A DNA stretch of 28,174 bases from [Eubacterium] saphenum (lineage in GTDB: Bacteria; Bacillota; Clostridia; Oscillospirales; Ruminococcaceae). The notes beneath the pieces are model-generated. The model had not been told where the DNA came from. It did not search any database and saw only the letters and a program-made list of their open reading frames with translations. Positions 7,823 through 15,643 of this stretch are shown piece by piece (position 1 is the stretch's first letter; each line of letters begins with the position of its first letter). Location of the stretch: NCBI GenBank assembly GCA_004554555.1, contig SFLN01000012.1, forward strand, positions 1 to 28,174. The letters run 5' to 3'. The position numbers and the translations under genes are program-made.

Positions 7823-8272
7823 ATGGAAAATATCAGGCAGGCTGAACCACGCGACATTTCAAGACTTGCGGAAATCGAGGTTTTCAATAACCGGTTGAAT
7901 TTCTACCCGATTTTCAAGGACGATTTCTACTCTTTCAGCATTCTTTCCGTACCCTCGCTTTCCGAGAATTACCTCAAAAACGAGAATCTTGTTCAGAACT
8001 CCTACGTTTACGATGACGGCGTTGTGAAAGGGTTTGTGAGGATTATTGACAGCGAAGTGGTGAAGCTGTATGTCGAGCCTTCGTTTCAAGGGCAGTCAAT
8101 CGGCGAGAAGCTGCTGAATTACGCGGTTGAACGGCACAAGGTCACGTTCTTGTGGGCTTTGGAGAAAAATGTCCGCGCAATTCGTTTCTACGAGCGGCAC
8201 GGCTTTCACGTTACCGATGAAAAGAAGCTTGAAGAGGATACAACGGAATTTCTTGTGAAGCTGAAACGCTGA
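7823..8272 (+). CDS. GNAT-family N-acetyltransferase
   Basis: The 149-residue protein has the GNAT pattern: an N-terminal NIRQAEPRDISRLAEIE strand-helix, the central strands DGVVKGFVRI and VVKLYVEPSFQGQSIGEKLL (motif A, with QGQSIG in place of the Q/RxxGxG/A acetyl-CoA loop), and the C-terminal NVRAIRFYERHGF (motif B). The substrate cannot be inferred. An in-frame start further upstream lies inside plsY; ATG 7823 is preferred because it begins 10 bases after the plsY stop with AGGA just before it. It appears to be co-transcribed with plsY. Confidence 0.88.
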   Translation: MENIRQAEPRDISRLAEIEVFNNRLNFYPIFKDDFYSFSILSVPSLSENYLKNENLVQNSYVYDDGVVKGFVRIIDSEVVKLYVEPSFQGQSIGEKLLNYAVERHKVTFLWALEKNVRAIRFYERHGFHVTDEKKLEEDTTEFLVKLKR

Positions 8273-8302
8273 AACCACACATCAATTGACAGCGAGGGAA
8301 AT

Positions 8303-9370
8303 ATGGCGGATTTTGACATTGCTATAATCGGCGGCGGTCCTGCCGGTGCAACTCTGGCACGGCTTCTCGACAAACGTTTTCGGGTGCTGCTGATTGACAA
8401 AAAAAGCGACGCTCCCGAGAGCTTTCACAAGCCTTGCGGCGGGCTTCTTTCACCCGACGCGCAGAAAGCGTTTGCGGAATTTGACCTCACGCTGCCGAAG
8501 GATATTCTTGTTGACCCGCAGATTTTCTCCGTCCGCACAATCGACCTCGGAAAACGCCTCGAACAGCACTATCAGCGGTTTTATATAAATCTCGACCGGC
8601 ACAAATTTGATTTGTGGCTGAAAGGTCTTATTCCGCAGAATGTCGTTCAATTCAACGGAAAATGCCTGAAAATAACCGCAGACAACGGTTTTTCGCTTTT
8701 TTGCAAAACGGACAGCGAGGAGCACGTTTTTACGGCTGAAAAAATTGTCGGTGCGGATGGCGCAAACTCGATTGTGAGGCGGTTTCTTTATCCGAAAAAG
8801 AAAATCCGAAGCTATACCGCTATTCAGCAATGGTTTCCCGAGAGCAGCGCAAAGCCGTTTTACAGCTGCATTTTTGACCCCGAAACCAGCGACTGCTGCT
8901 CCTGGACAATTTCAAAGGACAACTTCCTGATTTACGGCGGAGCTTTTCCCGCAAAGGGCTGCCGCGAAGCGTTTGAACGGCAGAAAAAGCGGCTTGAGGA
9001 TTACGGAATAAACTTTGGTGAACCGATAAAAACCGAAGCTTGCGTTGTTCTCCGTCCGAAATCTCCGCTCGATATCTGCGCGGGAAAAAACGGCGCGTTT
9101 CTTATCGGAGAGGCGGCAGGTCTTATCAGCCCAAGCTCGCTTGAGGGAATAAGCTTTGCCGTTAACAGCGCAAAGTATCTTGCCCAAGCGCTTAACGGTG
9201 AGCAAAACGCAAACAAGCGCTACTCGAAGAAGCTCCTCGGTTATCGAGTGAAAATTCTTATAAAACTGATGAAATGCCCGTTTATGTACGCTCCGATTTT
9301 GCGGAGAATGGTGATGAAAAGCGGACTTAAAAGTATAAAAATCTCAAAGGAAACGAATATAATAAAGTGA
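8303..9370 (+). CDS. FAD-dependent oxidoreductase, geranylgeranyl-reductase-like
   Basis: The 355-residue protein begins with a Rossmann FAD-binding fold (DIAIIGGGPAGATLARLLD), followed by a basic/acidic nucleotide-contact segment (VLLIDKK). Further on are CGGLLSPDAQKAF, the second FAD motif KIVGADGANSIVRR, and the third, GEAAGLISPSSLEGISFA. This combination is typical of the geranylgeranyl reductase/UbiH-like flavoprotein group found in many Clostridia. The physiological substrate in such bacteria is not known to me; a lipid or isoprenoid is plausible given the phospholipid genes on either side, but that is inference. GAGGGAAAT precedes ATG 8303, 30 bases after the GNAT gene. No membrane segment is evident. 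Confidence 0.88.
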   Translation: MADFDIAIIGGGPAGATLARLLDKRFRVLLIDKKSDAPESFHKPCGGLLSPDAQKAFAEFDLTLPKDILVDPQIFSVRTIDLGKRLEQHYQRFYINLDRHKFDLWLKGLIPQNVVQFNGKCLKITADNGFSLFCKTDSEEHVFTAEKIVGADGANSIVRRFLYPKKKIRSYTAIQQWFPESSAKPFYSCIFDPETSDCCSWTISKDNFLIYGGAFPAKGCREAFERQKKRLEDYGINFGEPIKTEACVVLRPKSPLDICAGKNGAFLIGEAAGLISPSSLEGISFAVNSAKYLAQALNGEQNANKRYSKKLLGYRVKILIKLMKCPFMYAPILRRMVMKSGLKSIKISKETNIIK

Positions 9371-9386
9371 AAGAACGGAGGAAATT

Positions 9387-10388
9387 ATGGCGAAAATTAC
9401 GATTTTGGGCTGCGGCTACGGCACGGCTCTCGGTGTTCTTTATACAACCTACGGTCACGATGTGACAACCTGGACAAAATTCGAACAGGAGGCTGAACAG
9501 CTCAGAACGGAGCGCGAGCACAAAAAGCTGCTCCCCGGAGTAAAGCTCCCCGAGGCGCTCAAGGTTACGACAAATCCCGAGTGCGTTTCCGACGCAGATA
9601 TTGTCGTAATCTGTATTCCGTCTGCGTTTTACCGCGACGCTGTTTGCGCTGTAAAGCCGTTCATCAACCCGAAAACCATCATCATCAACGCAAGCAAAGG
9701 TCTTGAAGAAGCAACGGGATTTCGGCTTTCCGAGGTTATCCGACAGGAGCTCCCGCACAGCAAAATCGGTGTTATCACGGGTCCCTGCCACGCGGAGGAA
9801 ATCGCGCGGCTCGTTCCCACAACCGAGGTCTGCGCGTCGTATGACCCGGACGTTGCCTCGTACATTCAGCACACCCTCTCAAACGAGCGTTATCGTATCT
9901 ATATTAATGACGATATTGTCGGCTGCGAGCTTGGCGGCGTGCTGAAAAACCCCATAGCGCTGGGCTGCGGTATCGCGCGCGGAATGGGACTTGGCGACAA
10001 CACAATCGCCGCTCTCATCACCAGAGGAATGACCGAAATCACGCGCCTTGCCGTTGCGCTTGGGGCAAACTGGAAAACCTTTACGGGAATGGCGGGCTTC
10101 GGCGACCTTATCGTAACCTGCACCTCGCAGCACTCGCGAAACTACCGCGCAGGCTTCCTTATCGGCAAGGGCACACCCGCCGCAGATGCCGTTGCGCAAA
10201 TCGGCACGGTTGAGGGCTATATCAACAGCCGAACAGCGCTCCGCCTTGCAAACGAGCATAATATCGAAGTACCGATTATCGAGCAGATTGTCAAAATCTG
10301 CTTTGAGGGCGCTGTACCAAACCACTCAATTGGCGCGCTTATGGGCAGAGCCGTCAAGAGCGAGCGCGAAACCTACTGGACGGACTGA
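9387..10388 (+). CDS. gpsA: Glycerol-3-phosphate dehydrogenase [NAD(P)+] GpsA
   Basis: GpsA reduces dihydroxyacetone phosphate to sn-glycerol-3-phosphate, the acceptor used by PlsY. At 333 residues it is the normal length. Family landmarks are NASKGLEEATGFRLSEV, VITGPCHAEEIAR, GCELGGVLKNPIALGCG (with the conserved catalytic Lys), ALITRGMTEI and GMAGFGDLIVTCTS. The N-terminal nucleotide-binding loop reads GCGYGTALG, one residue shorter than the usual GxGxWGTAL form. GGAGGAAAT lies before ATG 9387, 16 bases after the FAD oxidoreductase. The stop is followed at once by the direct repeats and palindromic element, not by an ordinary terminator. Confidence 0.95.
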   Translation: MAKITILGCGYGTALGVLYTTYGHDVTTWTKFEQEAEQLRTEREHKKLLPGVKLPEALKVTTNPECVSDADIVVICIPSAFYRDAVCAVKPFINPKTIIINASKGLEEATGFRLSEVIRQELPHSKIGVITGPCHAEEIARLVPTTEVCASYDPDVASYIQHTLSNERYRIYINDDIVGCELGGVLKNPIALGCGIARGMGLGDNTIAALITRGMTEITRLAVALGANWKTFTGMAGFGDLIVTCTSQHSRNYRAGFLIGKGTPAADAVAQIGTVEGYINSRTALRLANEHNIEVPIIEQIVKICFEGAVPNHSIGALMGRAVKSERETYWTD

Positions 10389-10540
10389 GCCGCCTTTGTG
10401 CTATTCCCGCACGGCTTTGCGGTCCTATCTCGCTTTGCGAAGCCGGCGTTCCGCCCACGCACCGAGCGAGGTTTTCGCAGAGAGCCGGAAGAGCACAAAC
10501 CTAAAGCCTGATTGAGATGAAAGTATGAACGGAGATGGAC
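10389..10540. repeat. Direct repeat unit A (shortened)
   Basis: This unit starts right after the gpsA stop and is repeated, with a longer interior, at 10546-10777. The two share the 19-base block ACGGCTTTGCGGTCCTATC (10411-10429 and 10569-10587) and the 20-base block AAAGTATGAACGGAGATGGA (10520-10539 and 10757-10776), plus weaker similarity over about 60 bases before the second block. Unit A holds only one arm of the palindromic element, GGCGTTCCGCCC (10445-10456), and lacks the three internal hairpins. Confidence 0.8.
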
Positions 10541-10545
10541 GGATA

Positions 10546-10777
10546 ATCCGGCTTTGTGCTGCGCGTGTACGGCTTTGCGGTCCTATCCGGCTATGCAGAA
10601 ACTCCGAGTGGGCGGAACGCCCCCCGCGCGAAGCGCGGGCTTCGGCGCTTCGCGCCGAAGGTTTTTCGCTTCGCGAAAAACGGGCGTTCCGCCCGAGCAG
10701 GGAGCACGCACTCGAAGAAAGCTGAAAGAGAACAAAGCAAAAGTCGGACTGAGAAGAAAGTATGAACGGAGATGGAG
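10546..10777. repeat. Direct repeat unit B, carrying palindromic copy 2 and the abi 5' region
   Basis: This is the full-length partner of the unit at 10389-10540. Its interior contains the complete cruciform element (10610-10694), and its last 20 bases, AAAGTATGAACGGAGATGGA, carry the GGAG ribosome site used by the Abi_2 gene. Thus unit A holds a vestigial copy of the gene's leader. Either the leader was duplicated and one copy lost its palindrome, or the element entered one of two pre-existing repeats. Confidence 0.78.
10610..10694. repeat. Cruciform-forming GC-rich palindromic element, copy 2 (inverted)
   Basis: It has the same architecture as the copy at 5872-5959 in opposite orientation. 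The outer GGGCGGAACGCCC arms lie at 10610-10622 and 10682-10694. The inner hairpins are CCCGCGC-GAA-GCGCGGG (10623-10639), CTTCGGCGC-TTC-GCGCCGAAG (10640-10660) and GTTTTTCGC-TTC-GCGAAAAAC (10661-10681). The middle hairpin shares no arm sequence with copy 1 yet is still perfectly self-complementary. The loop of the CCCGCGC hairpin reads GAA in both copies although the elements are inverted, so that hairpin has flipped relative to the rest. Confidence 0.88.
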
Positions 10778-10780
10778 GAA

Positions 10781-11650
10781 ATGCGCGAGAAGGCTCCCGC
10801 AACAATTAACGAGCAAATCAAGATTTTAAAGCAGCGCGGCTGTATTATCGATGACGAGAAAAAGGCGCGCGACACGCTGAAATACATCAACTACTACCGC
10901 CTGTCGAACTATTTCGAGCCGTTTTCCGTGAGCAAGCACAAGTACGAGGACGGGACAACGTTCGAGAAAATAATGCGCGTTTACGAGATGGACAGAAAGC
11001 TGAGAAGCGTGCTTCTGGCGGCGCTCGAGGAGGTTGAAATCGCGCTTCGTGCTGCAATTTCCAACTACCACGCGCTCAAATACGGCGCGCTCGGCTACCT
11101 CAACCCCTCCTGCTTCAACCTCTCCCACAATCACGCGAGCTTTCTCGGCAGGATAAACCACCTCATCGAGTCCAACGAGGACAGACAGTTCGTTAAGCAC
11201 TATAACGCGAAATACGGCGGCAAATTCCCGCTTTGGGTTATGATGGAGCTGTTTTCGTTCGGGTCGCTTGCGTTTTTCTACAAGGATATGAAAAATCCGG
11301 ACAAAAAAGAGCTTGCCGATGAGTACTACAACTGCTCATCGTCTGAACTGGACAACTGGATTTTCTGCTTAAACGAGCTGAGAAACAGCTGCGCGCATTA
11401 CTGCCGCCTGTATGGGACAACTTTCCCCGTTGAACCGAAAACGCCCGATGGTTTCCCCGAAACGCTTGAACCAAACGTTTTCGGGTACATTATCGTGCTG
11501 AAACAGCTCTTCCACGGTCACGCAAACTGGAACGAGCGCGTTGTAAAGCCGATTTCAAGAATGCTGAAGAAAAACGCCGATGACATAAGGCTGTCGGATT
11601 TGGGTTTCCCGGAGGGCTGGGAAAAGCTGATTGCGTTCACGGATTGCTGA
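10781..11650 (+). CDS. Abi_2 (AbiD/AbiF-like) abortive-infection protein with HEPN motif
   Basis: This 289-residue soluble protein fits the Abi_2 family, named from lactococcal AbiD/AbiF phage-exclusion proteins. Visible landmarks are TINEQIKILKQRGCIIDDE, the YINYYRLSNYFEPF block, FEKIMRVYEMDRKLRSVLLAALEEVEIALR, and the RNSCAHYCRLY motif near residue 201, which has the R-x4-H form of HEPN ribonuclease active sites. By family knowledge such proteins are suspected RNases that stop growth on phage infection. I chose ATG 10781 over ATG 10772 because the GGAG site (10768-10771) is 9 bases from it and directly abuts the other. The TerB-like gene follows 14 bases after the stop, suggesting a two-gene unit. 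Confidence 0.9.
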   Translation: MREKAPATINEQIKILKQRGCIIDDEKKARDTLKYINYYRLSNYFEPFSVSKHKYEDGTTFEKIMRVYEMDRKLRSVLLAALEEVEIALRAAISNYHALKYGALGYLNPSCFNLSHNHASFLGRINHLIESNEDRQFVKHYNAKYGGKFPLWVMMELFSFGSLAFFYKDMKNPDKKELADEYYNCSSSELDNWIFCLNELRNSCAHYCRLYGTTFPVEPKTPDGFPETLEPNVFGYIIVLKQLFHGHANWNERVVKPISRMLKKNADDIRLSDLGFPEGWEKLIAFTDC

Positions 11651-11664
11651 AATGGGGGCTTTTT

Positions 11665-13599
11665 ATGTCCGATTATTTCAAGAAGTTTATCGACACCAGC
11701 GGAAAAAGCCTTGATGAAATCAAGAAAATTGCCGAAAAAATGGCGAAGCGAACCGCCAAAACTGCCGTGAAAGCAGTTCTCGACGAGGCAGAAAAAACCG
11801 TTCAGCGCGAAATTCGGCGAAAAATCCAAGAGGTTGTAAACGAGGCGAAAACGATTGCCGAGAACAACGAAAATTCTCCAAAATCCGAGAAAATTCCCGA
11901 GCGGAGAGCTGCCGAGAAGAGCGCTCCCGTGAAGCCGCCGACGCTTACTCCCGATGAAATCGCCTATCCGCACGAGAGCCTGCCCGACAACCTCACCGTG
12001 CGCGAAACTCAGCTGGTCGAGAAAATCGGCGAGATGCGAAAGCTGCGTGAGATAACCTACAACGGCTATATCGTGCAGCGCTGCGCGGAGGTCACGTTCG
12101 TTCTGCAGGGCGATTTTATGGCGGACGTCACCGATGACTTCACCAGAAACGCTTTCTGCGGTATGCCGACGCCGATGTACGCGGCAATGTCCATCTCGCA
12201 GCTGCGCACCTACTTCACCTGGCGTACCGACGCGCGCCGCGGGATTTACCGTCAAACCGACAAGCCCTACGTCCTTTTGTACGCGTATGAGCTGCTGAAC
12301 AAAATCGGCGTGCTGTCCTCCGAGGACGCTTTCGGGAAGCTCCTTGACTTGTGGCACGGCTGTACGTTCGCGAAATATCTCGATGAGCTGATGCCGCGCT
12401 GGTTAAAGGATTTCTGCGCGTTCAACGATATCTCAAACGCGTTCCCCGATATAAACAGCCTGCTTAAAACCCCAAAAAAAACCGCCGAGGAGCTCGCCTG
12501 CGAGGAGTTTTTCGACAGGAATTTTCGGGACAAGCTGGATTTTCTCGCGGACAACTCCGCCTACGATATCCGAAAAAGCAGCTTTTTCTCCGATGGAACA
12601 AAGCCGCTTTTGAACGGCGCAGCGGATCTTGTTCTAAAGGCGCTCGACCGATATTTCACGGAGCGGGACATTGATTTCGGCACGCTTTTTGGCGGGCAGC
12701 TCAAAAAGGATTACGCGTGGAAGCCGTTTGAGGGCGCGCTCGTGAACCTTGACCGCGCGGACGGATTTCACGCGGTGAAAATCAGCGCGACCGAGCGGTA
12801 CTGCATAAGGCGCGGCGAGCCGGTCCGCGAGTGCTTCTCGTTCACGCCGCAGCGCGGGTTTATCGGGTACGTTCTGAAAAGTATCGAGGCGCGGCTTCGC
12901 GTGAACACGGGCTTTAAGCGGAAAATCGTGCCGAATGAAAATATGCTCGAAAATGATTTCAAAAACCGCGAGAAGCTGCTGAATGCCGTCAAGGACGAGG
13001 ATTTTTCACGGACAATTCAAAGCGCTGTCGATGAATTTTGCCGAAAAAACGGAATTTTCCCGCAAAAAAAATCCCCGAAAAAGTCCGAGGATTTTGTGCA
13101 GTACGCCAAAAAAGATATCTCCATCGACATCTCAAAATTGCAGGAAATCCGCGAGAAATCCGAGGAAACCGCGAAAAAGCTTATCGTTGAGGAAGCGCCC
13201 GACGAGGATTACCTCGAGCAGCTCTCAGAGAGGATTTCCGATGAGGAGTTTGACGAGAAAATCTCCGAGTTTGCGAGTTTTTCAGAGGATTTGTCAAGCG
13301 ATTTGCCCGTTGAACAGCCCGACAGTTTGCACAACGAACTATTCGAGAATTTTCCCGAGGATTTGCCCGAGGAGTGGCGCGGTTTTTTCAAGAGTTTATC
13401 AAAAGACCAGCGCGAAATTCTCGCCGAAATGTGTGACGGGAAAAACGCCGACGCGATTTGCCGTGAGAAGGGTTTGCTCCCCGAAACCGTTTTTGAGGAG
13501 ATAAACAACAAAGCGATGGATTTCGTGCTCGATATCGTCATCGAAAACGGCGAAATAATTCCCGATTATCTCGAAAATATCAAAAAAGCAGCTCGGTAA
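11665..13599 (+). CDS. TerB-N/TerB-C domain protein
   Basis: This 644-residue protein has an N-terminal basic/acidic helical region (residues 1-70, likely coiled coil), a short linker, and from about residue 165 a TerB-N-like domain: MPTPMYAAMSISQLRTYFTWR, then ARRGIYRQTDKPYVLLYAYELLN, the typical YF-WR and YxLLYxYELLN pattern. A central region contains CIRRGEP and IGYVLKSIEARLR. A very acidic low-complexity stretch follows (about 470-560), and the last 78 residues (DQREILAEMCDG to GEIIPDYLENI) resemble TerB-C. These domains occur in Ter-linked stress and phage-defence contexts, often beside helicases; none is here. ATG 11665 is taken over TTG 11644, which lies inside the Abi_2 gene. Biochemical function is unknown. 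Confidence 0.8.
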   Translation: MSDYFKKFIDTSGKSLDEIKKIAEKMAKRTAKTAVKAVLDEAEKTVQREIRRKIQEVVNEAKTIAENNENSPKSEKIPERRAAEKSAPVKPPTLTPDEIAYPHESLPDNLTVRETQLVEKIGEMRKLREITYNGYIVQRCAEVTFVLQGDFMADVTDDFTRNAFCGMPTPMYAAMSISQLRTYFTWRTDARRGIYRQTDKPYVLLYAYELLNKIGVLSSEDAFGKLLDLWHGCTFAKYLDELMPRWLKDFCAFNDISNAFPDINSLLKTPKKTAEELACEEFFDRNFRDKLDFLADNSAYDIRKSSFFSDGTKPLLNGAADLVLKALDRYFTERDIDFGTLFGGQLKKDYAWKPFEGALVNLDRADGFHAVKISATERYCIRRGEPVRECFSFTPQRGFIGYVLKSIEARLRVNTGFKRKIVPNENMLENDFKNREKLLNAVKDEDFSRTIQSAVDEFCRKNGIFPQKKSPKKSEDFVQYAKKDISIDISKLQEIREKSEETAKKLIVEEAPDEDYLEQLSERISDEEFDEKISEFASFSEDLSSDLPVEQPDSLHNELFENFPEDLPEEWRGFFKSLSKDQREILAEMCDGKNADAICREKGLLPETVFEEINNKAMDFVLDIVIENGEIIPDYLENIKKAAR

Positions 13600-13616
13600 A
13601 CCGCCGAGCTGCTCGT
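13582..13616. terminator. Bidirectional terminator between convergent genes
   Basis: GCAGCTCGG (13588-13596) pairs perfectly with CCGAGCTGC (13604-13612). The TAA stop of the TerB-like gene (13597-13599) lies in the loop. On the minus strand the stem is followed by six T residues, a strong end for the chemoreceptor gene; on the plus strand the tail is only CGTTTATT, a weaker end. Confidence 0.85.
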
Positions 13617-13624
13617 TTATTCCG

Positions 13625-15547
13625 TTAGTCCAACAGGCTCTCAACCTTTGATACAAGCCCCTCAACGCGGTCGTTGATGTCGGCAACCTTGCTCATCGAG
13701 TTGTTGATGTCGTTGCCCTTGTCGAGAGTTGTGGTGATGTTGTCGCTTACGCGCGTCATCATCCGGCGGATTTCGTCCATCTTCTCGGTGACCGTTTTCA
13801 AAATCGTGTTCACCGTGTTGATGTCGCCGAAAACAAGCTGGTTGCTCTCCTCAGCCTCGGTAACCGCCGTCTGCGAGTGTCCCGCGAGATTTCCGACCTC
13901 GTGCGCGACAACCGCAAAGCCTTTGCCCGCCTCGCCTGCGCGCGCCGCTTCAATACTCGCGTTAATCGACAAGATGTTGATTTTACGCGCAATTTCGCTT
14001 ACATTCTGAGTGGTTTCCGAGAAGCCCGCAACACTCTCGTTTATCGACTGAATTGCGTCGTTGATGTTGTCGTTCAGCTTCAAAAGCTCACCGAGAATGT
14101 CCGAAAGCCCCGAAATCTGGTCAAAGTTCGTGGAATTAAGCTCGGAGATATGTCCCGCGGCGGTCTTGACCTCGCCGATGTTCTCGGTGAGATTTGCAAC
14201 AACCTGTTTCAACTCCACCGTAACCTCGGCAATCGATTTGTTCTCTTCTTCAATGTGGCGGCGGTGATTATCGGCTTGGAGCTGCATATACTGCCTGCAC
14301 GAGGATATATCCGAAACGCCCTTCAGAATCGCGGTCGCCATCTCGCGGCAAGTCGCAAAGCCGCACGAGTGGCAGTTGTAGTTGCGCTCGGTGTCGGTGT
14401 GCTTGCCCATTTTCGTGAGCATTTCGTCAATCTGCTCGTCTGTAACGCTGATTTCGGTTATATCGTCGGGCTTGTACTGCCGCACAAAATCCTCGATTTT
14501 CAACATCTTATCGAACTGCAAAAACTGCTTGTCGCGGTGTTTTCTGTCGAATTTAACGCGCTTGGTGCGGTTGTACTTCTCGATACCGTTCATAATGCCG
14601 CTCATTCGGTAAATCGACATCTGCTTGCCGATAGCGGGACCGCTTCCGCAGCCCTTGTCGCAGGAAAGCACGTCAAAAACATCGGGCAAATCGCGCTCGC
14701 CAACCTTTGAGTACAGCGAGAGGTTTTTGTAAACCGAGTCCGTGCCCTCGGAGGTGATGACGTTGAGGTGAGGATTTTCCAGCTCCAGGCAAGCTTTCAG
14801 CCCACCCGGTCTGGGATAAATCGCGCCCATCTGTCCGCCCGCGCCCGCAAACTCGAAATTCGAGCGCGTTTTCATCAGCTTGTCAAAATCCACGCCGTTT
14901 CGCTTCAAAAGCTCACCCAAGCGCTCAAAGGTGACGTTGTAGTCGATAATTCCCGTTTCGATGAACTCATCGCGCTTTGCGATGCACGGTGAAAAGGCAA
15001 CAATTTTCGCGGTTTCGCCGAGGTATTTTTTAAGGTAAATCGCGGTGCAGAGCATCGGCGACTGAACAGGGGAGAGGTGCTTCAGCGACTCTTGACAGAA
15101 TTTTCTTATGTAGTTGACAATCGCGGGGCAGGGCTGAGAAATCAGCTTTTCGCCGGGGTGCTTTTCGAGGTAACAGATATGCGCCCAAGTGCAGATATCC
15201 GCGCCAAAAGACACGTCGTAAATCTTATCAACGCCGTTTTTCTGTATGTACTCGAGCACGCCTCTCCAGCAGCCGTCAAACGAAACCTTTATGGCGGGCG
15301 CGCAAATTCCGACAATCTTCACGCCTTTTTTCAAGTCCTCCCAGAAACGCTCGGTGTCATCGGCATAGGTGCGCGATTTGTGGCTGCAAACCTTTACGCA
15401 CGCGCCGCAGCTTATACACTTGTCGGGGTTTATGTTGAAGATGGTTTTACCGTTTTCATCGTGTTCAACGGTGTTTGCTTCAACCGAAGGGCAAACTCGC
15501 ACGCAGTTGTTGCACGAAACGCACTTTGCAGGGTTGAAAATGATCAT
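13625..15547 (-). CDS. Soluble chemoreceptor fused to a sensory [FeFe]-hydrogenase-like module
   Basis: This 640-residue protein joins four parts. Residues 1-60 are a 2[4Fe-4S] ferredoxin (Cys 9/12/15/19 and 44/47/50/54). Residues about 75-310 are an [FeFe]-hydrogenase C-terminal-like domain with the four H-cluster cubane cysteines at SQPCPAIV (140), SPCIAKRDE (188) and SCDKGCGSG (296, 300). Residues 391-405 are a CHSCGFATCREMA iron-sulfur motif. The rest is a coiled-coil MCP signalling domain with the conserved hairpin tip INASIEAARAGEAGKGFAVVA. No membrane segment is seen, so it should be cytosolic. The proton-shuttle cysteine of catalytic enzymes (TSCCP) is Pro139, and the hydrogenase maturases are not in the window, so sensing H2 or redox state is likelier than catalysis. 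CheA, its expected partner, is encoded at 26088. AAAGGAG precedes ATG. Confidence 0.93.
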   Translation of the reverse strand: MIIFNPAKCVSCNNCVRVCPSVEANTVEHDENGKTIFNINPDKCISCGACVKVCSHKSRTYADDTERFWEDLKKGVKIVGICAPAIKVSFDGCWRGVLEYIQKNGVDKIYDVSFGADICTWAHICYLEKHPGEKLISQPCPAIVNYIRKFCQESLKHLSPVQSPMLCTAIYLKKYLGETAKIVAFSPCIAKRDEFIETGIIDYNVTFERLGELLKRNGVDFDKLMKTRSNFEFAGAGGQMGAIYPRPGGLKACLELENPHLNVITSEGTDSVYKNLSLYSKVGERDLPDVFDVLSCDKGCGSGPAIGKQMSIYRMSGIMNGIEKYNRTKRVKFDRKHRDKQFLQFDKMLKIEDFVRQYKPDDITEISVTDEQIDEMLTKMGKHTDTERNYNCHSCGFATCREMATAILKGVSDISSCRQYMQLQADNHRRHIEEENKSIAEVTVELKQVVANLTENIGEVKTAAGHISELNSTNFDQISGLSDILGELLKLNDNINDAIQSINESVAGFSETTQNVSEIARKINILSINASIEAARAGEAGKGFAVVAHEVGNLAGHSQTAVTEAEESNQLVFGDINTVNTILKTVTEKMDEIRRMMTRVSDNITTTLDKGNDINNSMSKVADINDRVEGLVSKVESLLD

Positions 15548-15593
15548 TTTGATTTCTCCTTTAAATGCCGTTTGTCAAAATTTTCAAAATGCT

Positions 15594-15633
15594 AAAACAC
15601 GGCAGGAAAGAGCTTATTCCCTCTTTCCCGCCG
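15594..15633 (-). terminator. Terminator after rny
   Basis: On the minus strand the arm at 15633-15621 pairs with that at 15612-15600 over 13 bases with one mismatch (CGGCGGGAAAGAG against CTCTTTCCTGCCG), followed by TGTTTTAG. It begins 10 bases after the rny stop. The T tail is short, so some read-through into the chemoreceptor gene is possible. Confidence 0.75.
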
Positions 15634-15643
15634 TAGAACTTCT

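Noticed and set aside
10425..10890. Several overlapping frames on both strands across the repeats before the Abi_2 gene.
   Set aside because: They arise from GC-rich palindromes with few stops; the repeated peptide content reflects the DNA repeats, and no ribosome site fits.
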